Positions 43,335 to 54,234 of a stretch of DNA of 64,000 nt are shown piece by piece. The position numbers and the translations under genes were made by a program. Position 1 is the stretch's first letter. The number at the start of each line of letters is the position of its first letter. Source of the stretch: Laburnicola sp. R22_1 (Eukaryota > Ascomycota > Dothideomycetes > Pleosporales > Didymosphaeriaceae); contig JACONQ010000005.1 of NCBI GenBank assembly GCA_014281115.1, positions 2,790,001 to 2,854,000 on the forward strand, read 5' to 3'. The notes beneath the pieces were generated by a model, which saw only the letters and a list, made by a program, of their open reading frames with translations, made no database searches and was not told where the DNA came from.

Positions 43335-43920
43335 TTACTCCGCAGCAACATCTCGTGCTGTGTAACAATTAGCATCTGCAATCACTAGATCCAGGGAGCA
43401 TGTGTGTGGAGACGTACTATAGATGCGCAACTTGGAGTGGCCCACGACTTTCTTGATGGTGCCCTTCTCCTCGAGGTCGTTGAGGGCTTGTCGGGCGAGC
43501 GAGCCGTTGATCTTGAGACGGTCGACGAGGGTGGCTACGGTGATGAGGCGGTAGGATTGCACGTCCTTGTTGAGCTTGTCTGCGGTCTGCTTGTCGAGGA
43601 CGACGGCGTGTTGGGCCTTGTCCTTGACTATTCGGTTGTTAGTGGCGGCTCTCAATATGTAGCGTGGGGGCTTCGTCGAGAGTATAGCGCAAGCGCGGGC
43701 GATTTGTGCACGAATATGGCGGGCAATTGCGGTCGGAATGCTGTTCATAGACGGTGATGGTGTGCATAGGAGAGCGCTGAGAAGTGCGGCGTCACGTACC
43801 CTTTCCCTTGGACCACTTCTTCTTTTGCTTCTTGCCGCCGGTCGCTGCAGGTGCCTAGAAAAGTCAGTCTTGCTGCCGTGCAGACCAAACTGAGTGAGCA
43901 TAGCACTGGAGACGTACCAT
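43335..43920 (-). CDS. RPS25: 40S ribosomal protein S25 (eS25)
   Basis: Four exons: 43920-43918 (only the ATG), 43854-43800, 43627-43418 and 43357-43335. Introns are 63, 172 and 60 bp, all GT-AG, giving 96 aa. The product begins MAPAATGGKKQKKKWSKGK, then AVVLDKQTADKLNKDV, YRLITVATLVDRLKINGSLA and LEEKGTIKKVVGHSKLRIYT, and ends RDVAAE. This is the full eS25 sequence pattern and length. It sits at the head of the small subunit and is needed for some internal initiation. The first intron directly follows the start codon, an arrangement common in ribosomal protein genes. Confidence 0.95.
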
Positions 43921-45185
43921 GTTGACTGATGTGGTGGATGTGCTGAGACAGGTCTTGTCGTCAGTCTACAAAGTCAAAATGGAAGTGCGGAGGTGTGAGC
44001 CTTGGCACGCTGACTAAATACATCAAGCGAGCCCGCGCGCCCGGGCCCCGACTCCGCACGTGATTCGGCGTGCGCCCTGTATCAACATTGAATCTACAGA
44101 AAACGTGGACGTGTCTATCTCTGCTGCTCAACAAGACGTGCATCACGCTTTCACGCATGGACGCCTTCATCACAACGCCGAAACAAGTCCGACCTCGGCG
44201 CCATCCCACCTCCTCACTGCGATTATCTTCAAACCCGTCTTGCTACCTCGGGAATCCATCCGTCACAAGCTCAGCGCTCACCAACACCTTCCTGGCAGAT
44301 CCCTAAGCCGAGGAATATACTCTGAACCTCATGCAGCAGTCAATATGGGCCAAAGTGAGGTGTGTACCTGCTTGGCCATGTGGTTGGTCAACCAGAGCGG
44401 CACAACCCCCTCACAGCAGCAAGCGCGCGATAACGCTAGGCTGTGTGGCTGTCACCCTGCAGTGAGAATCCATCTGAGCCGAGCAACTGGCCGAACAAAG
44501 ACCCGCAATGCAGTATTGATTGTTAACAAGTGTGAGAATAGAAAATGCAGAGGCGAGAAAGCCGCCATTGAACATTCTTTTTCCAAATTACCCTCGGCTA
44601 AGTAGTAGCAGACGGTGCCCCATATCAAAACAAGTTCTACCTGGCACACACCTACGCCCAGGGCTTACAGCCCATGAATCCACTCGCCACTTTCGCTTTC
44701 TTCAGAGACAGACATAGAAACAAGGACAAGGAAACAAAGAGATTAATGAAGGAAGCGACGCCACGCCGTAAAGAGAAAACAAAAACACTTCAGGAACGGA
44801 TGGGAGAGACTGAAAGATCCTAGCGCCTAATTCGACACATGTTGCTAAAAGAACAACAAAGTTGCAGAAGAGGAGATGATGGACGGTAAGGAAAAGTAAG
44901 CGTCAGCTAGAAAGCTAGAAAATTGCCCTCCCTTGCTGAGTACTTTTGTTCTCCTTGCCAGACACATCTTTACGCGTGCTAGCGATCCTTGCAAACACAG
45001 CGCATCCTTCTCTATCCGAGTGCGTATGCTCGCTAAGACAGAAGGGAGACAAGGCCATCGTAACCAGAAAATGGAACTGAGCTAACGGTCCACTCGTAAA
45101 TGCTGTTTGCTCCAATTCCCAAGTGCTAAGCTGGAATATCATTCGCCAAGACGCCATGTCCAAATGATGGATCGATGCATAATCG
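43921..45185. other. Intergenic region upstream of S25
   Basis: 1.26 kb with no supported gene. A 181-codon plus ORF (44060-44605) overlaps the S25 promoter side and has no domain or codon signal. 44880-45185 is the 3' flank of the Bni4-like gene. Confidence 0.4.
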
Positions 45186-47558
45186 TTAGAAGAAATGTGT
45201 GTGAGGCTTCGATTGCTCGTGAACTTCCATTTCCTGGTTGAGCTGTTAGTAAGGGACATGTAAAGTAGTGGAAACATGGCGTACCATTTTGAAAGAGTTG
45301 AGCTCCTCTTTGATCTGCTGCGCGAGCATAGGCGTGAGCCTATTGCATGTTGCTATGTCCCCACGGCGGTCGTAGTCAGAAGCGGACCAGGCATCGTAAA
45401 ACTGAATGCGGGGACTAAACGAGATGTTGCCGCGCGACCCGTTTGGTGTGCTGGGCAAGCTCCTTGTGCTATGATTGGCCAGGCGTGCCGGGCGAGTGAA
45501 GTAGTCGTTATCGTTTACCGGGGTGCTGGGGCCACTTGATTTGGGGGTCTCGCTCAGGCGGGTATCTGCGGGACGAACAACAGGTGACGAAGTCTCGGAA
45601 TTGGTGTCTGTCCCTGATTTTCAGTTAGCTAGGCCACGTAACGGGAGACAGAACGCTCACTCTTCAGAATGCCCTTCTTCATCGAAGAGAGCACCTCGGC
45701 ACGTTCTCGATCCCCTCCAATGATACTCTTACGAGACATGGACTCATTCGTGGGTGCAACCAAACTGATGCTTTCGGTGCTTCGCCCTACGTCAATGGAG
45801 TTACGCTCCAGCCTTGGGAAACCTGTGCCACCGCCAGATTGCTCATGTGGGTCCACATTCACGTTCACTTTCTGACGCTCAGCCTCGACGGTGACCAGAG
45901 AGACCTGACCCACGCTGGGCTGTGTTATGGGACCGTCGGCTGCGGGCACTCCAATGACTGATTTGGGCCTGAACAGTCCTTTGATCGATCTCGATCCCTT
46001 CTTCATGCCCTGACCCATTTTCCTCAGCATGATCGAAGCCGATGATGCGGTCGAGGATATCGACAAATTGTCGGTGGAACCGGTGAATCCACCCTGGCCG
46101 TTGTAGATACCCGCACCAATTCCAGCTGCCTCTTGTTTTGCCACAATGGCTGCTTGCTCTGCGTCTTCTTCACTCTGGTACCTATCCTTTTTCAACTTAG
46201 CCCGCTCAGCGGACAAGCTGTTCTCGGCGGACGCCCGGCGTAGCTCAGCAGCGCTGCCGAAAGAGAAAGCCCGCCGCAAGCGCGACTTCATCCCTTTGCC
46301 TGCTTCTTTGTCGTTCAACGCCGTAAGGTGTTTCATTGCGGGGCTGGCATTCGATGTTTCCGAAAATTTCTTCGCGGGATTCGAAGGCTCCGAAGGAGAC
46401 ATGGGCTGTGACAGAGGAGAAGGGGCCATGCGGCGACTGGGCTCCGTCGTCTTGGAAGTGGGTGCCGATGTTGGGCCCGTGGCGTTGCGAATCGGTGTGG
46501 ACTCTTGACGAGACTTGAAACAATTAGTACAATTCCCCCCGAGGAAACGGTTTGCTTACAGATGGCCTGTTAGACGCATGGGAAGAGGTACTACCCGAGC
46601 TGCCCTGCCTCTCGTGGCTCTGACTCGAATCTGGTCGGCCTCCTTGACGACTTGAGCTGGAAGTAGGTCGGGTTTCCTGAGTTGATCGCTTTGGTGCCGT
46701 AGCTGCCGTAGTGATAGACGGGGGAAGAGGTGCTGCAGTTGACGCCATTGCATTCACATCCATATTACTTAGGCTGCGTCTCCTATAACGCTTAGCCTGT
46801 TCGATGGTGCCCCCTCGTGACAGGTGCATATCGTCGACGCTGCTGGCGCGGTTATGGCCTGATTTTACTGACGGTAGCAAATCGCCAGTACTTGATAGCG
46901 AACTGTTAATGAGCCGCGTGGAAGCCGACCCGGCTGATGCACCCGGCGAAGGTGATAGTTGCGTGGGCGTTGCTGTGTTGTTGGACGTCACAACACTGTT
47001 TGACGACTCGGTTCTACCCGGGCTTCGACGATACCGACCAGGAGAAGGCTTCACTGGTCCATCAGGTATGGACAACGAAAGGTCTGGCACTGGGGTCGAA
47101 AGCCCTATGGAGCTGGGCAGGCTATCAATGACAGACTTTCTAAACTCGCCATCCTCTCTGGGCGTGAATGACGGAGTTACAAGCGAGCGATTCGAAGAGC
47201 CCGACGTAGATACTGTGGAGTCGGATGACGATGAGACATGTGTGGGATGGCCGAGACGGGTGGAATTCGCAGGCTGGGACAGCTGCTGCAGATTCTGCGT
47301 GTGTGGTGCCGATGCAGACCGAGTCTCGTGTCGCAGCTGGGGCGTGCTGGAGAAGGCATATGGCGCTATCGGGCCCGACGTGCCTCGATATCCTGCTCCC
47401 CCCGTCTGAGCATTGTACGCCTGACTTCGCGGCATTTGTGACGATCGTTGCTGTGTATGGTGGGGCTGTGTTGGAGAAGTCTGGAAGGCATCGGGGGAGG
47501 TATGCAGCATCGTCATCGAGGTTGAGGGCTGAACGATGGGCGCGAGTACCTGAGCCAT
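45186..47558 (-). CDS. Bni4-like protein, putative PP1 targeting subunit
   Basis: Four exons (47558-46560, 46513-45661, 45613-45285, 45233-45186) with introns of 46, 47 and 51 bp give 742 aa in frame. Most of the protein is disordered and Ser/Pro/Thr-rich. A conserved central block reads KSRLRRAFSFGSAAELRRAS, KLKKDRYQSEEDAEQAAIV and MLRKMGQGMKKGSRSIKGLF. The C-terminus is the family signature: ISFSPRIQFYDAWSASDYDR, then ATCNRLTPMLAQQIKEELN, MEVHEQ and a final THFF. RIQF is an RVxF-type docking site for the PP1 phosphatase. In yeast Bni4 brings Glc7 to the bud neck and places chitin synthase III; a septum or tip role is inferred here. The start is uncertain: a good acceptor (branch GCTAAC, CCGCAG at about 47649) suggests a 5' exon, and ATG 47558 is the first in frame after it. 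Confidence 0.72.
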
Positions 47559-48397
47559 CGGATGCTCTCGCAGGACGACTCTAGGTTGCTCGATGGGGAT
47601 CGACGTGCGCTCGGCCAGGGCGTGGGCGACGACGGGGCGAAGACGCACTCTGCGGACGAGCGTTAGCAAACAGCAATCAAAAGAGGGATGGGTGAATGTG
47701 CAGTTGCAATGTAGTGGAAGGATGGCGGGCAGGTGCCCATGAGGTGATTGATTTGTGGGTGCGAGTCAGGAGCAGAGGCCGCGAGGCTGTTGTGGACGAC
47801 GTACCCCTTTGGCGGTGCGCGCGAGTGCGCGCGGGTGCAATTACGAGAGAAGTACCTGGTGCGAAGGAAAAAGGCAGAATAGTATTAACACAAGTGGTAG
47901 AATGTAATCACGTCGTCGGAAGCGCTGGAGAGGCTGTCGTGGGTCGACGGAGCTGGCAGCGTGTACCACGCCTCCCGAGCAGGCAGTTAGGCGTGCATTG
48001 GACGAAGGGCGGGTGCCGTGGGTCGACTGGCGAGCGCTGGGGGACGGGCTCTGGCTCACGAGGGCTCGCAAATGGAAAGAATAGAGAGAGGGAGGGTGAG
48101 GCGGCGTTGGTGAAGGCGTCGATTGAGGGCGCGAAGTAGGGGGAAGGCCTAACGCGGCTAGGCCGCACGCACGGTTCCCGGCCTAACACTCCACCGAATG
48201 AGTCCACGCCAGGGCTTCCCGCGGACAGATTCACCTGGGCACGGTCCCGGTCCCGTGCGTGCCTCGCGTTCGCAGGTCGACGACGGCCAGCGGCAGCTCT
48301 GCTGGCGTCTTTCCGCACGGCGGATGCTTGCAGCGGACCACGACCATTCAAGGGTGCACGGCGGATACTGCAGCTCCATGACGAATCCGCGGCTGGC
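47559..48397. other. Probable promoter and spliced leader of the Bni4-like gene
   Basis: On the minus strand a donor GTACGT (about 47802) and acceptor CCGCAG (about 47649) could form a leader intron. No other gene is supported, and open frames here overlap on several strands without features. Confidence 0.4.
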
Positions 48398-48526
48398 CAG
48401 TGGCAGTTGGCAGTGGGCAGTGGCAGTGAGCAGTGAGCAGTGGCAGTGAGCAGTGAGCAGTGGCAGTGAGCAGTGAGCAGTGGCAGTGAGCAGTGAGCAG
48501 TGGCAGTGAGCAGTGAGCAGTGAGCA
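48398..48526. repeat. 20-bp minisatellite built from 6-7-base CAGTG(A)G units
   Basis: Five perfect copies of the unit TGGCAGTGAGCAGTGAGCAG start at 48421, 48441, 48461, 48481 and 48501. They are preceded by degenerate copies from about 48398 and followed by TGAGCA. The higher-order unit is itself CAGTGG/CAGTGAG repeated. Because 20 is not a multiple of 3, every frame across it is open, which explains several long artefact ORFs here. Confidence 0.95.
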
Positions 48527-49967
48527 CCGAGGGCACCGGCCGCGTTTGATATTGCGTACAATGCATAGGGACCGCGAGCAATTCCCCCGCCGCACCCCAA
48601 TTGCAATATCGCACCCGCTTCCGTCCGAGGACGAGCGCGCCCGAGCTACCAAAGTTTCCGAGGCGATGCACGGCGTGCCCACCCGCATTCCGGCGTCGCA
48701 AACAAACGAGACGCCTCCATCCAGGGCCCCAAGCTTCGACGCAGATGTACGCTGGCGGCTCTGCACCTGCCTGCACGCCGCGGCGCGAGCAGGCCATCGG
48801 GGCGGGGGGCTCCATGCCGCTGGGCCGTCTGCAGACGACGACCTCTACCTCTCCTTCTCCTTCCATCACCTCTGGATGAGACTGGGCCATCTTGACGAGA
48901 CTTGATCAAAACAAACCACCAGCCTGCCTTGGCGGCGACGATGCAGGCCGCTGCCAAGGCGTGGGGAAATGAATCCTGAGTGTCAGCGCCAGCGACAGTG
49001 CCGCGACACGATGGATGCGCGGGGACGGCACCTTCTTACAGCCACGCGGCACCCTCATGGCGGTGTAGGCGGCATCTTTTGCCTGGGACTGCTTGCCGTG
49101 TGCTCGGCTGCACAATGCACAGCCTGCACTGAAAGCCTGCACTGAACCTTTCGGCCTCGCACGGTCGCACCTGCCTTCCGTGGTTCTGCAAGCGCGTCCC
49201 GCGCGGCCTTTGTTTTCAGGCCTCGTGCCCAATCGGATGGTGGTCAGCACGTAGATCCAAACGCTGCGCGGGGCAGGAGCTTCCGACGCTCCTTCCAAAA
49301 ACGCATCTCGCGAATCGCACCAGGGACCATCAATTCCGCTTGCCCTCCCTACACCACTCCCCTACCTAGTATCCACCACTCTGGTTCCCCTCCGCGATGC
49401 TCTGATAACACCGGCCGCTCGGCACTTCGATATCGTACAATCCCAGCTTTGTTATAAGGTAGCTGTCTGCCAGCAAAGAAACCCTTGCAGGGTAGATTGG
49501 CCGACGCTTATGGCGGCTCTCAGACCGTCGACTCGATACGAACATGGTACCTCTGTCCGTCAAGGTTGAAACTATTTTATACCAACTCTGGTCTATTGCC
49601 CTGTATAGCAGCCAATTCGTCTCGCCGAGCATGTCTTCACATATTCTACGACTTAGTTGGGCCTGAGGGGTGATTTTACGAAGGGAGTTGATTTTTTTTT
49701 GCTGCTCGCGAATTACTTGTCATTTTGTGTCTTTTGCCTTCAAAATTGTTTGCTATTACTTTTCTTGTTAAAGTCGACTAACATACTTTCCTGCGTCGGA
49801 TGCGAGGACGAGCTTCATTCGAGGTGGCTGTCCGATCTTTGCCAGCGATCCTGCTCCTTACCTTTTTACCTCCATGTCACAGACTTCTAACTAGGTCAAA
49901 ATTCTACTAATTATGGTTCAGCAACGGAACCAGAACACTACCACGTATTTTACACCTGCCAACGAGC
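48527..49967. other. Gene-poor region
   Basis: No supported gene. A 13-14-bp duplication (AGCCTGCACTGAA) lies at 49121-49147. 49690-49800 is T-rich. Open frames up to 200 codons near 48160-48900 derive from the minisatellite and GC-rich flanks. Confidence 0.4.
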
Positions 49968-51614
49968 TCAGTTGTACAGCCCACTCCACGTTGTCATCGT
50001 CGACAGTGGTTGTTGAGTCGACGTGTTCACGCCATCCCCACGGTGTTCATCCCGCGCGGCAAGAAAATGACTACCCGGGAAAGAATCAACGCAACTCACA
50101 TCATACTCACCATCCCTAGCAGTCTCCTCTACCAGACTATCGAACTTGCCATACCCCGACATCGGATGCGGACGCGGCAACATCTGGCTCTCGCGCTCGA
50201 GTTCGCGCAACGTGTTCGCGGTGCGTAGTGGAGCTGGACGCAACGAGGCGTCGTGGTCGACTAGCGCTGTTGTTGAGGAGTCTGAGTGGTAGGAAGGGAC
50301 GCGGTCCCAGGAGCAGGTACTGGATTGAGTGGAAAATGAAGAGGCGACTGAGGCACGTCGTTGAGGAGAGTGCGTTGTCGCGGGGGGGAGTCGGGCAGTT
50401 TGTTGCTCTGGCTTTTTGGCGTTTTCTAAGTTTTCTTCGTTTGTGGCGATGCTGTAGATACTGGATGGCTTGTGGCGGAGTGCATGGCTTGGTTCTAGCT
50501 TGGATGGTTCTGAGGTGTTGTTGTTTGCGGTTGGGGTCTGGCCGCCGGGCAAAAAGGTGGGTGTTGTGCCTTGAGAGCTTTGGCGAGAGGTTGCTCGATC
50601 CGAGTTAAATGAATGACGGTGAGTATTTGATGACTGTGCGCCGAATGGCTCGCTGGAGTCACCATCAATGAGTGAGTCCCCGTTCTTTGGGCCGCAAAAT
50701 TCCGCGTAATCCAACGGAAAGCCATTGTTGCTTCCAGTAATAACATCCTCATCGACCACATGTGCAGCCGCCCGCTGGGCCCGTCTCGCAGCCTTTTTTT
50801 CCTGTGACTTTCGCAATAAGCTCACGTTTCTGCTCACCTTTCGTAACTGCGTAGCCAAACGCCACGCATCGTCCACGAGTTTGGCTGCACCCCCGCAGGC
50901 CTCGAGCCAACACTTGACAAAGCGTACGCGCCGCGACTTGAGACTATCTCGCGTCCCGACATGCTTCAATGGTATCCGCGCCACCATTCCAGCAAGCAAG
51001 GCAAGTAGGACCTTGGAATCCGAACCCATTCGAGCCAGCATGCACGCAGGACACTGACTCCGCTCGTAAACAAACTTTGCTACAAACTCTTGGGTGCGCG
51101 GATTCACGATGCCTGGAATGATCGGCCCACGTTGTCGCGGTGTACATTCAGAAGCGTCAAAGCGAGCATTGTACATCTGCGGCACGGGCTCCAATTGACG
51201 CGCCATGAATTCATCCCACGGATATAACTGGCCGCTCATGATCACCGGATAGATGAATTGCCCGATGCGATCCAGCTCATGCTGGACCCAGGCCCAGGTC
51301 TCGTAGCATAGGCCTTTCTTCAGGCCTTTGTGCATACTGCATAGATGGCCGGGCTTCACTAGACCTGTCCTAGGGTCTTCGGGCTTGTGCGAGCCCGAGG
51401 CACGTAGGTGGCGAGGTAGCTCGCAGACGCGCGTTCGGACGCCGGCGTCATATTGGCCGTGTGTTTGGGGGGTGGGAGGGAAGGGCACGCCACGGAGGAT
51501 GCGGACAAAGACTTCCATGTCTCCATCTTCCATAGCGTAGAAGTGAGATGTTCGGGTGTGCGTCTGACCAGCAGACCGCACGGGAATTTTCGTGTGGCGA
51601 TGGGTACGTAGCAT
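49968..51614 (-). CDS. Hypothetical fungal protein, Cys-containing N-terminal region
   Basis: An intronless ORF of 548 aa with ATG at 51614. Residues ~30-290 look folded and contain paired cysteines (VCELPRHLR, HLCSMHKGLKKGLCYE, SECTPRQRG, ERSQCPACMLARMGS, VKCWLEACGG). QCPAC resembles a zinc-knuckle half. A Lys/Arg-rich helix follows (LRKSQEKKAARRAQRAA). The second half is a Ser/Thr/Pro-rich disordered tail with motifs such as SVASSFSTQSSTCSWDRVP. I know no named domain. Long length, coherent composition and lack of frame breaks support a real gene. Confidence 0.7.
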   Translation of the reverse strand: MLRTHRHTKIPVRSAGQTHTRTSHFYAMEDGDMEVFVRILRGVPFPPTPQTHGQYDAGVRTRVCELPRHLRASGSHKPEDPRTGLVKPGHLCSMHKGLKKGLCYETWAWVQHELDRIGQFIYPVIMSGQLYPWDEFMARQLEPVPQMYNARFDASECTPRQRGPIIPGIVNPRTQEFVAKFVYERSQCPACMLARMGSDSKVLLALLAGMVARIPLKHVGTRDSLKSRRVRFVKCWLEACGGAAKLVDDAWRLATQLRKVSRNVSLLRKSQEKKAARRAQRAAAHVVDEDVITGSNNGFPLDYAEFCGPKNGDSLIDGDSSEPFGAQSSNTHRHSFNSDRATSRQSSQGTTPTFLPGGQTPTANNNTSEPSKLEPSHALRHKPSSIYSIATNEENLENAKKPEQQTARLPPATTHSPQRRASVASSFSTQSSTCSWDRVPSYHSDSSTTALVDHDASLRPAPLRTANTLRELERESQMLPRPHPMSGYGKFDSLVEETARDGEYDVSCVDSFPGSHFLAARDEHRGDGVNTSTQQPLSTMTTWSGLYN

Positions 51615-53154
51615 TGCGATGACGGTTTATACCGCGGTTCCTGGTTGTAGGTGACTTTATATATGATGTTTCATTTTTTTCAGGAGTAAGTTTGTTGTTG
51701 AGACATTGTGCTTAGGTTTGTTTTGTGCAATTGGTAGTTTATTGTTAGGGTTTTGGCGGATGCTGATACAGTGTGGAGGCAGGGATAACAGACAGAGGTC
51801 CATCGCATGATGGAATATTGGTCGAAGGGGCGCATCGTATGGAGTCTCTCAGACGTGCGTCGCATTCGTGTACAATTTGTACAATGCAGAGCAGCGACAG
51901 CTTGAGTACTTTTCCTAATATATGTTAGCTCCTCAACGATGTACATAACACTTTTAACACCAGTTGGTTGTATAGATACCACCTGATCTTGCACTGTGTT
52001 GAATTGAACGATTTTGTATTGACGAATTGGAATTGGTGAGAAACGTTGGAATATTACGAAAAAGTAGTATGGGTACATAGTTATTTGCGGACTCTGTCGC
52101 CGTCTTCCACCTACGATTATTTTCATTGCGAACCAAGCAAACTTCTCCGCCAAAGAAATCCCGCTTAATATGAATAGAGGTGAAGAAGGTACTATGTTGT
52201 TCATCGTAATCCAGGTGTTGCTGCGGATATGCTTTGATTAATTTTTTGCTTCTCATACGCAACTTCTCCACCTCATCCATCGTCTCTGTCAATAATTCCT
52301 GATTATGCTTCGAATTCGCTCAAGTCGCTACCCTCCGGACCTTCGTTCATTGGTAATGCCGAACTGGATAGAGCGCTACCTCAATATGCATGTCTGAAGT
52401 AAGGGAGATTCCGGCGTTTTGAATGTGATGGACGCGTAATGATGTGCCTTGCTGCGTCAAGGTCTATGACGTCGGCTTCAGGGCTGAGCCTGTTACGGTC
52501 GTCCCACTTCCACCAGGACACTTGCGGCTGCAGATTGGAATCGCGACAAGCCAGTTTGTTCATTCTTCTCAGCCTTTGAGCTCATTACAGCTTCTCTACT
52601 GTACCCTTACGTCCACACTAAGGATTCTGTGAAGAGATATTTCCGGCTAACGGACCCGCTCTTGTTGTGGCGGATCTAATACAACCGATTCTGGTGCAAC
52701 TACGAAAGGCTTGTATAACTATTCTCCGTCTGCCTATCGCTCCCTACTATCCTCTCACCCTCCCCATCGCCCCGAGGCTCTTGAATGGCTCTGTGCGTTG
52801 CTACGTGGAAATTCCTGCATATAAGGATAGACGAGACCATGTAAGCTCCCAGTACGAACTCAAACAATCAGCAATAGCATATAAGCGCATAGGATTCAGA
52901 GACACGCTCTTTCGAGGAAAAGGGAGCTGCGATGAAGAGATGAAGCCATTATTCGCCTCTCCCCCAAAAAAAAATACCGTAAAAACATCGTCAGACTCGA
53001 AGTCTGGGTCTCATTAAGGTATTCAAACTAATCATTCATCGCTCAATGATGATCTAGTCAAGCTCGGTGTCTCTTGCACCGCATATATTCTCCCGAACAC
53101 ACAACAAACTCGCACAAATTCTAGCACCATCCCCCGCCAAGCTCTCCTTCCGCC
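51615..53154. other. AT-rich intergenic region
   Basis: No supported gene. Minus-strand frames at 51680-52292 (up to 174 codons) are AT-rich with erratic composition. 52667-53017 has a plus frame without features. No repeats detected. Confidence 0.4.
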
Positions 53155-54234
53155 TCAATCTTCATCCTCTGAAAACGCATCATCGATCTCCTGAATCGGG
53201 TCCCGCTCAAACCAAAGCCGCGGCTCACCTGGCAACACCGCGACCGCATCATCCAGCGGATCAGGGAGCACGTATGTCTCTTCTGCCAACGACGTTTTCT
53301 CGACCTTCACAGACATCCCGAGGGGATGGATGCGGGTATTCATCTCTGCTGGCAAAGTGCGCTTGAAATTCGTAGGCGCTGTCGACTTTGTTGATTCAAC
53401 CCACTGCGACATACCATGCTGCTCACCAAATAGACCAAACATAATGCTCGGACCAAGGCGCTTCATGGCGTAGCCGGGTTGCCAGACTGGAGCGTAGCGA
53501 GAAGACTTCCATTGGGCGCGACTGTCGATGTCAGTCCGGGTACGGGGCGAGGAGTCACTCGATGAATTCCTAGAAGCCGGAGAAGAGCGTTGCTCTGGCT
53601 CGGCTTCGGTAGAGACACGGCTCAGAGGCGACGATGACGGCATTGGCGGGGTTGTGTCGCCTTTGCAGCATACGAGGCCTTTGCCGATGACTTCGCCTGT
53701 CTTGATCTCGGACGGTGTCGATGAGGGCTCGCTGTCTGATAGATCCGTCATCCCCTTATCCTGATAATCGACACCAGTCTTGGCGGTCATCTGCTGCTCA
53801 AACTCTGGGGTTCCAGACATCAAAACGTCTTCTGTACCGTTAGTCGGGTATGTGGCAGGCTCCATCACCTCATCATTCTCATGAAGACCATATGCGATTG
53901 TATCACCCAAATCTGAAGGAAGTGGCGTAAGTATTAACTCGCCATCGACGCTCATGTTTTCCGCGCTGGAATCCGATGCAGTCTCCTCTTTTTCTTCGTT
54001 GAGAGCGTCGATGGCACGTAGCGATTGGGTCACGTTTTCAACAGCATGCTGAATAGAAGCCTGTGCCATGCGATATTTGTAAGTGTGCAGTGATGTCGTC
54101 GGCACATCGATAGCATGTTGGAGAGAAGATTGGGTCATTCGGTACGCAGTGCTCTCATGCTTGGGAGAAGCACTCTTCTTCGCATTCTTCTTACCCGCCC
54201 TGTGTACTTTCTTTCCTTTCGCGTTACCCATCAT
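53155..54234 (-). CDS. Hypothetical protein with basic N-terminus and internal repeat
   Basis: An intronless ORF of 359 aa starting at ATG 54234 (a second ATG follows at once). The N-terminus is Lys-rich (GKKVHRAGKKNAKKSASPK), a likely nuclear or nucleolar signal. A ~25-residue motif is duplicated: YRMTQSSLQHAID and, after a spacer, YRMAQASIQHAVE. The middle is acidic and Ser/Pro-rich. The C-terminal part (SSRYAPVWQPGYAMKRLGPS, IMFGLFGEQHGMSQWVES) looks conserved, and an acidic end follows (IQEIDDAFSEDED). No domain is recognised. TATA-like TTTATAC lies upstream near 54390. Confidence 0.65.
   Translation of the reverse strand: MMGNAKGKKVHRAGKKNAKKSASPKHESTAYRMTQSSLQHAIDVPTTSLHTYKYRMAQASIQHAVENVTQSLRAIDALNEEKEETASDSSAENMSVDGELILTPLPSDLGDTIAYGLHENDEVMEPATYPTNGTEDVLMSGTPEFEQQMTAKTGVDYQDKGMTDLSDSEPSSTPSEIKTGEVIGKGLVCCKGDTTPPMPSSSPLSRVSTEAEPEQRSSPASRNSSSDSSPRTRTDIDSRAQWKSSRYAPVWQPGYAMKRLGPSIMFGLFGEQHGMSQWVESTKSTAPTNFKRTLPAEMNTRIHPLGMSVKVEKTSLAEETYVLPDPLDDAVAVLPGEPRLWFERDPIQEIDDAFSEDED

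Noticed and set aside
44060..44605. 181-codon plus-strand ORF
   Set aside because: Irregular composition, no domain, overlaps the promoter side of the S25 gene, no splice or start context.
48158..48890. Several 180-230-codon minus ORFs
   Set aside because: They are open only because the 20-bp minisatellite has no stop in any frame; flanks are GC-rich chance frames.
51680..52292. Minus-strand ORFs of 112-174 codons
   Set aside because: AT-rich, different frames overlap, unusual amino-acid content, no homology recognised.
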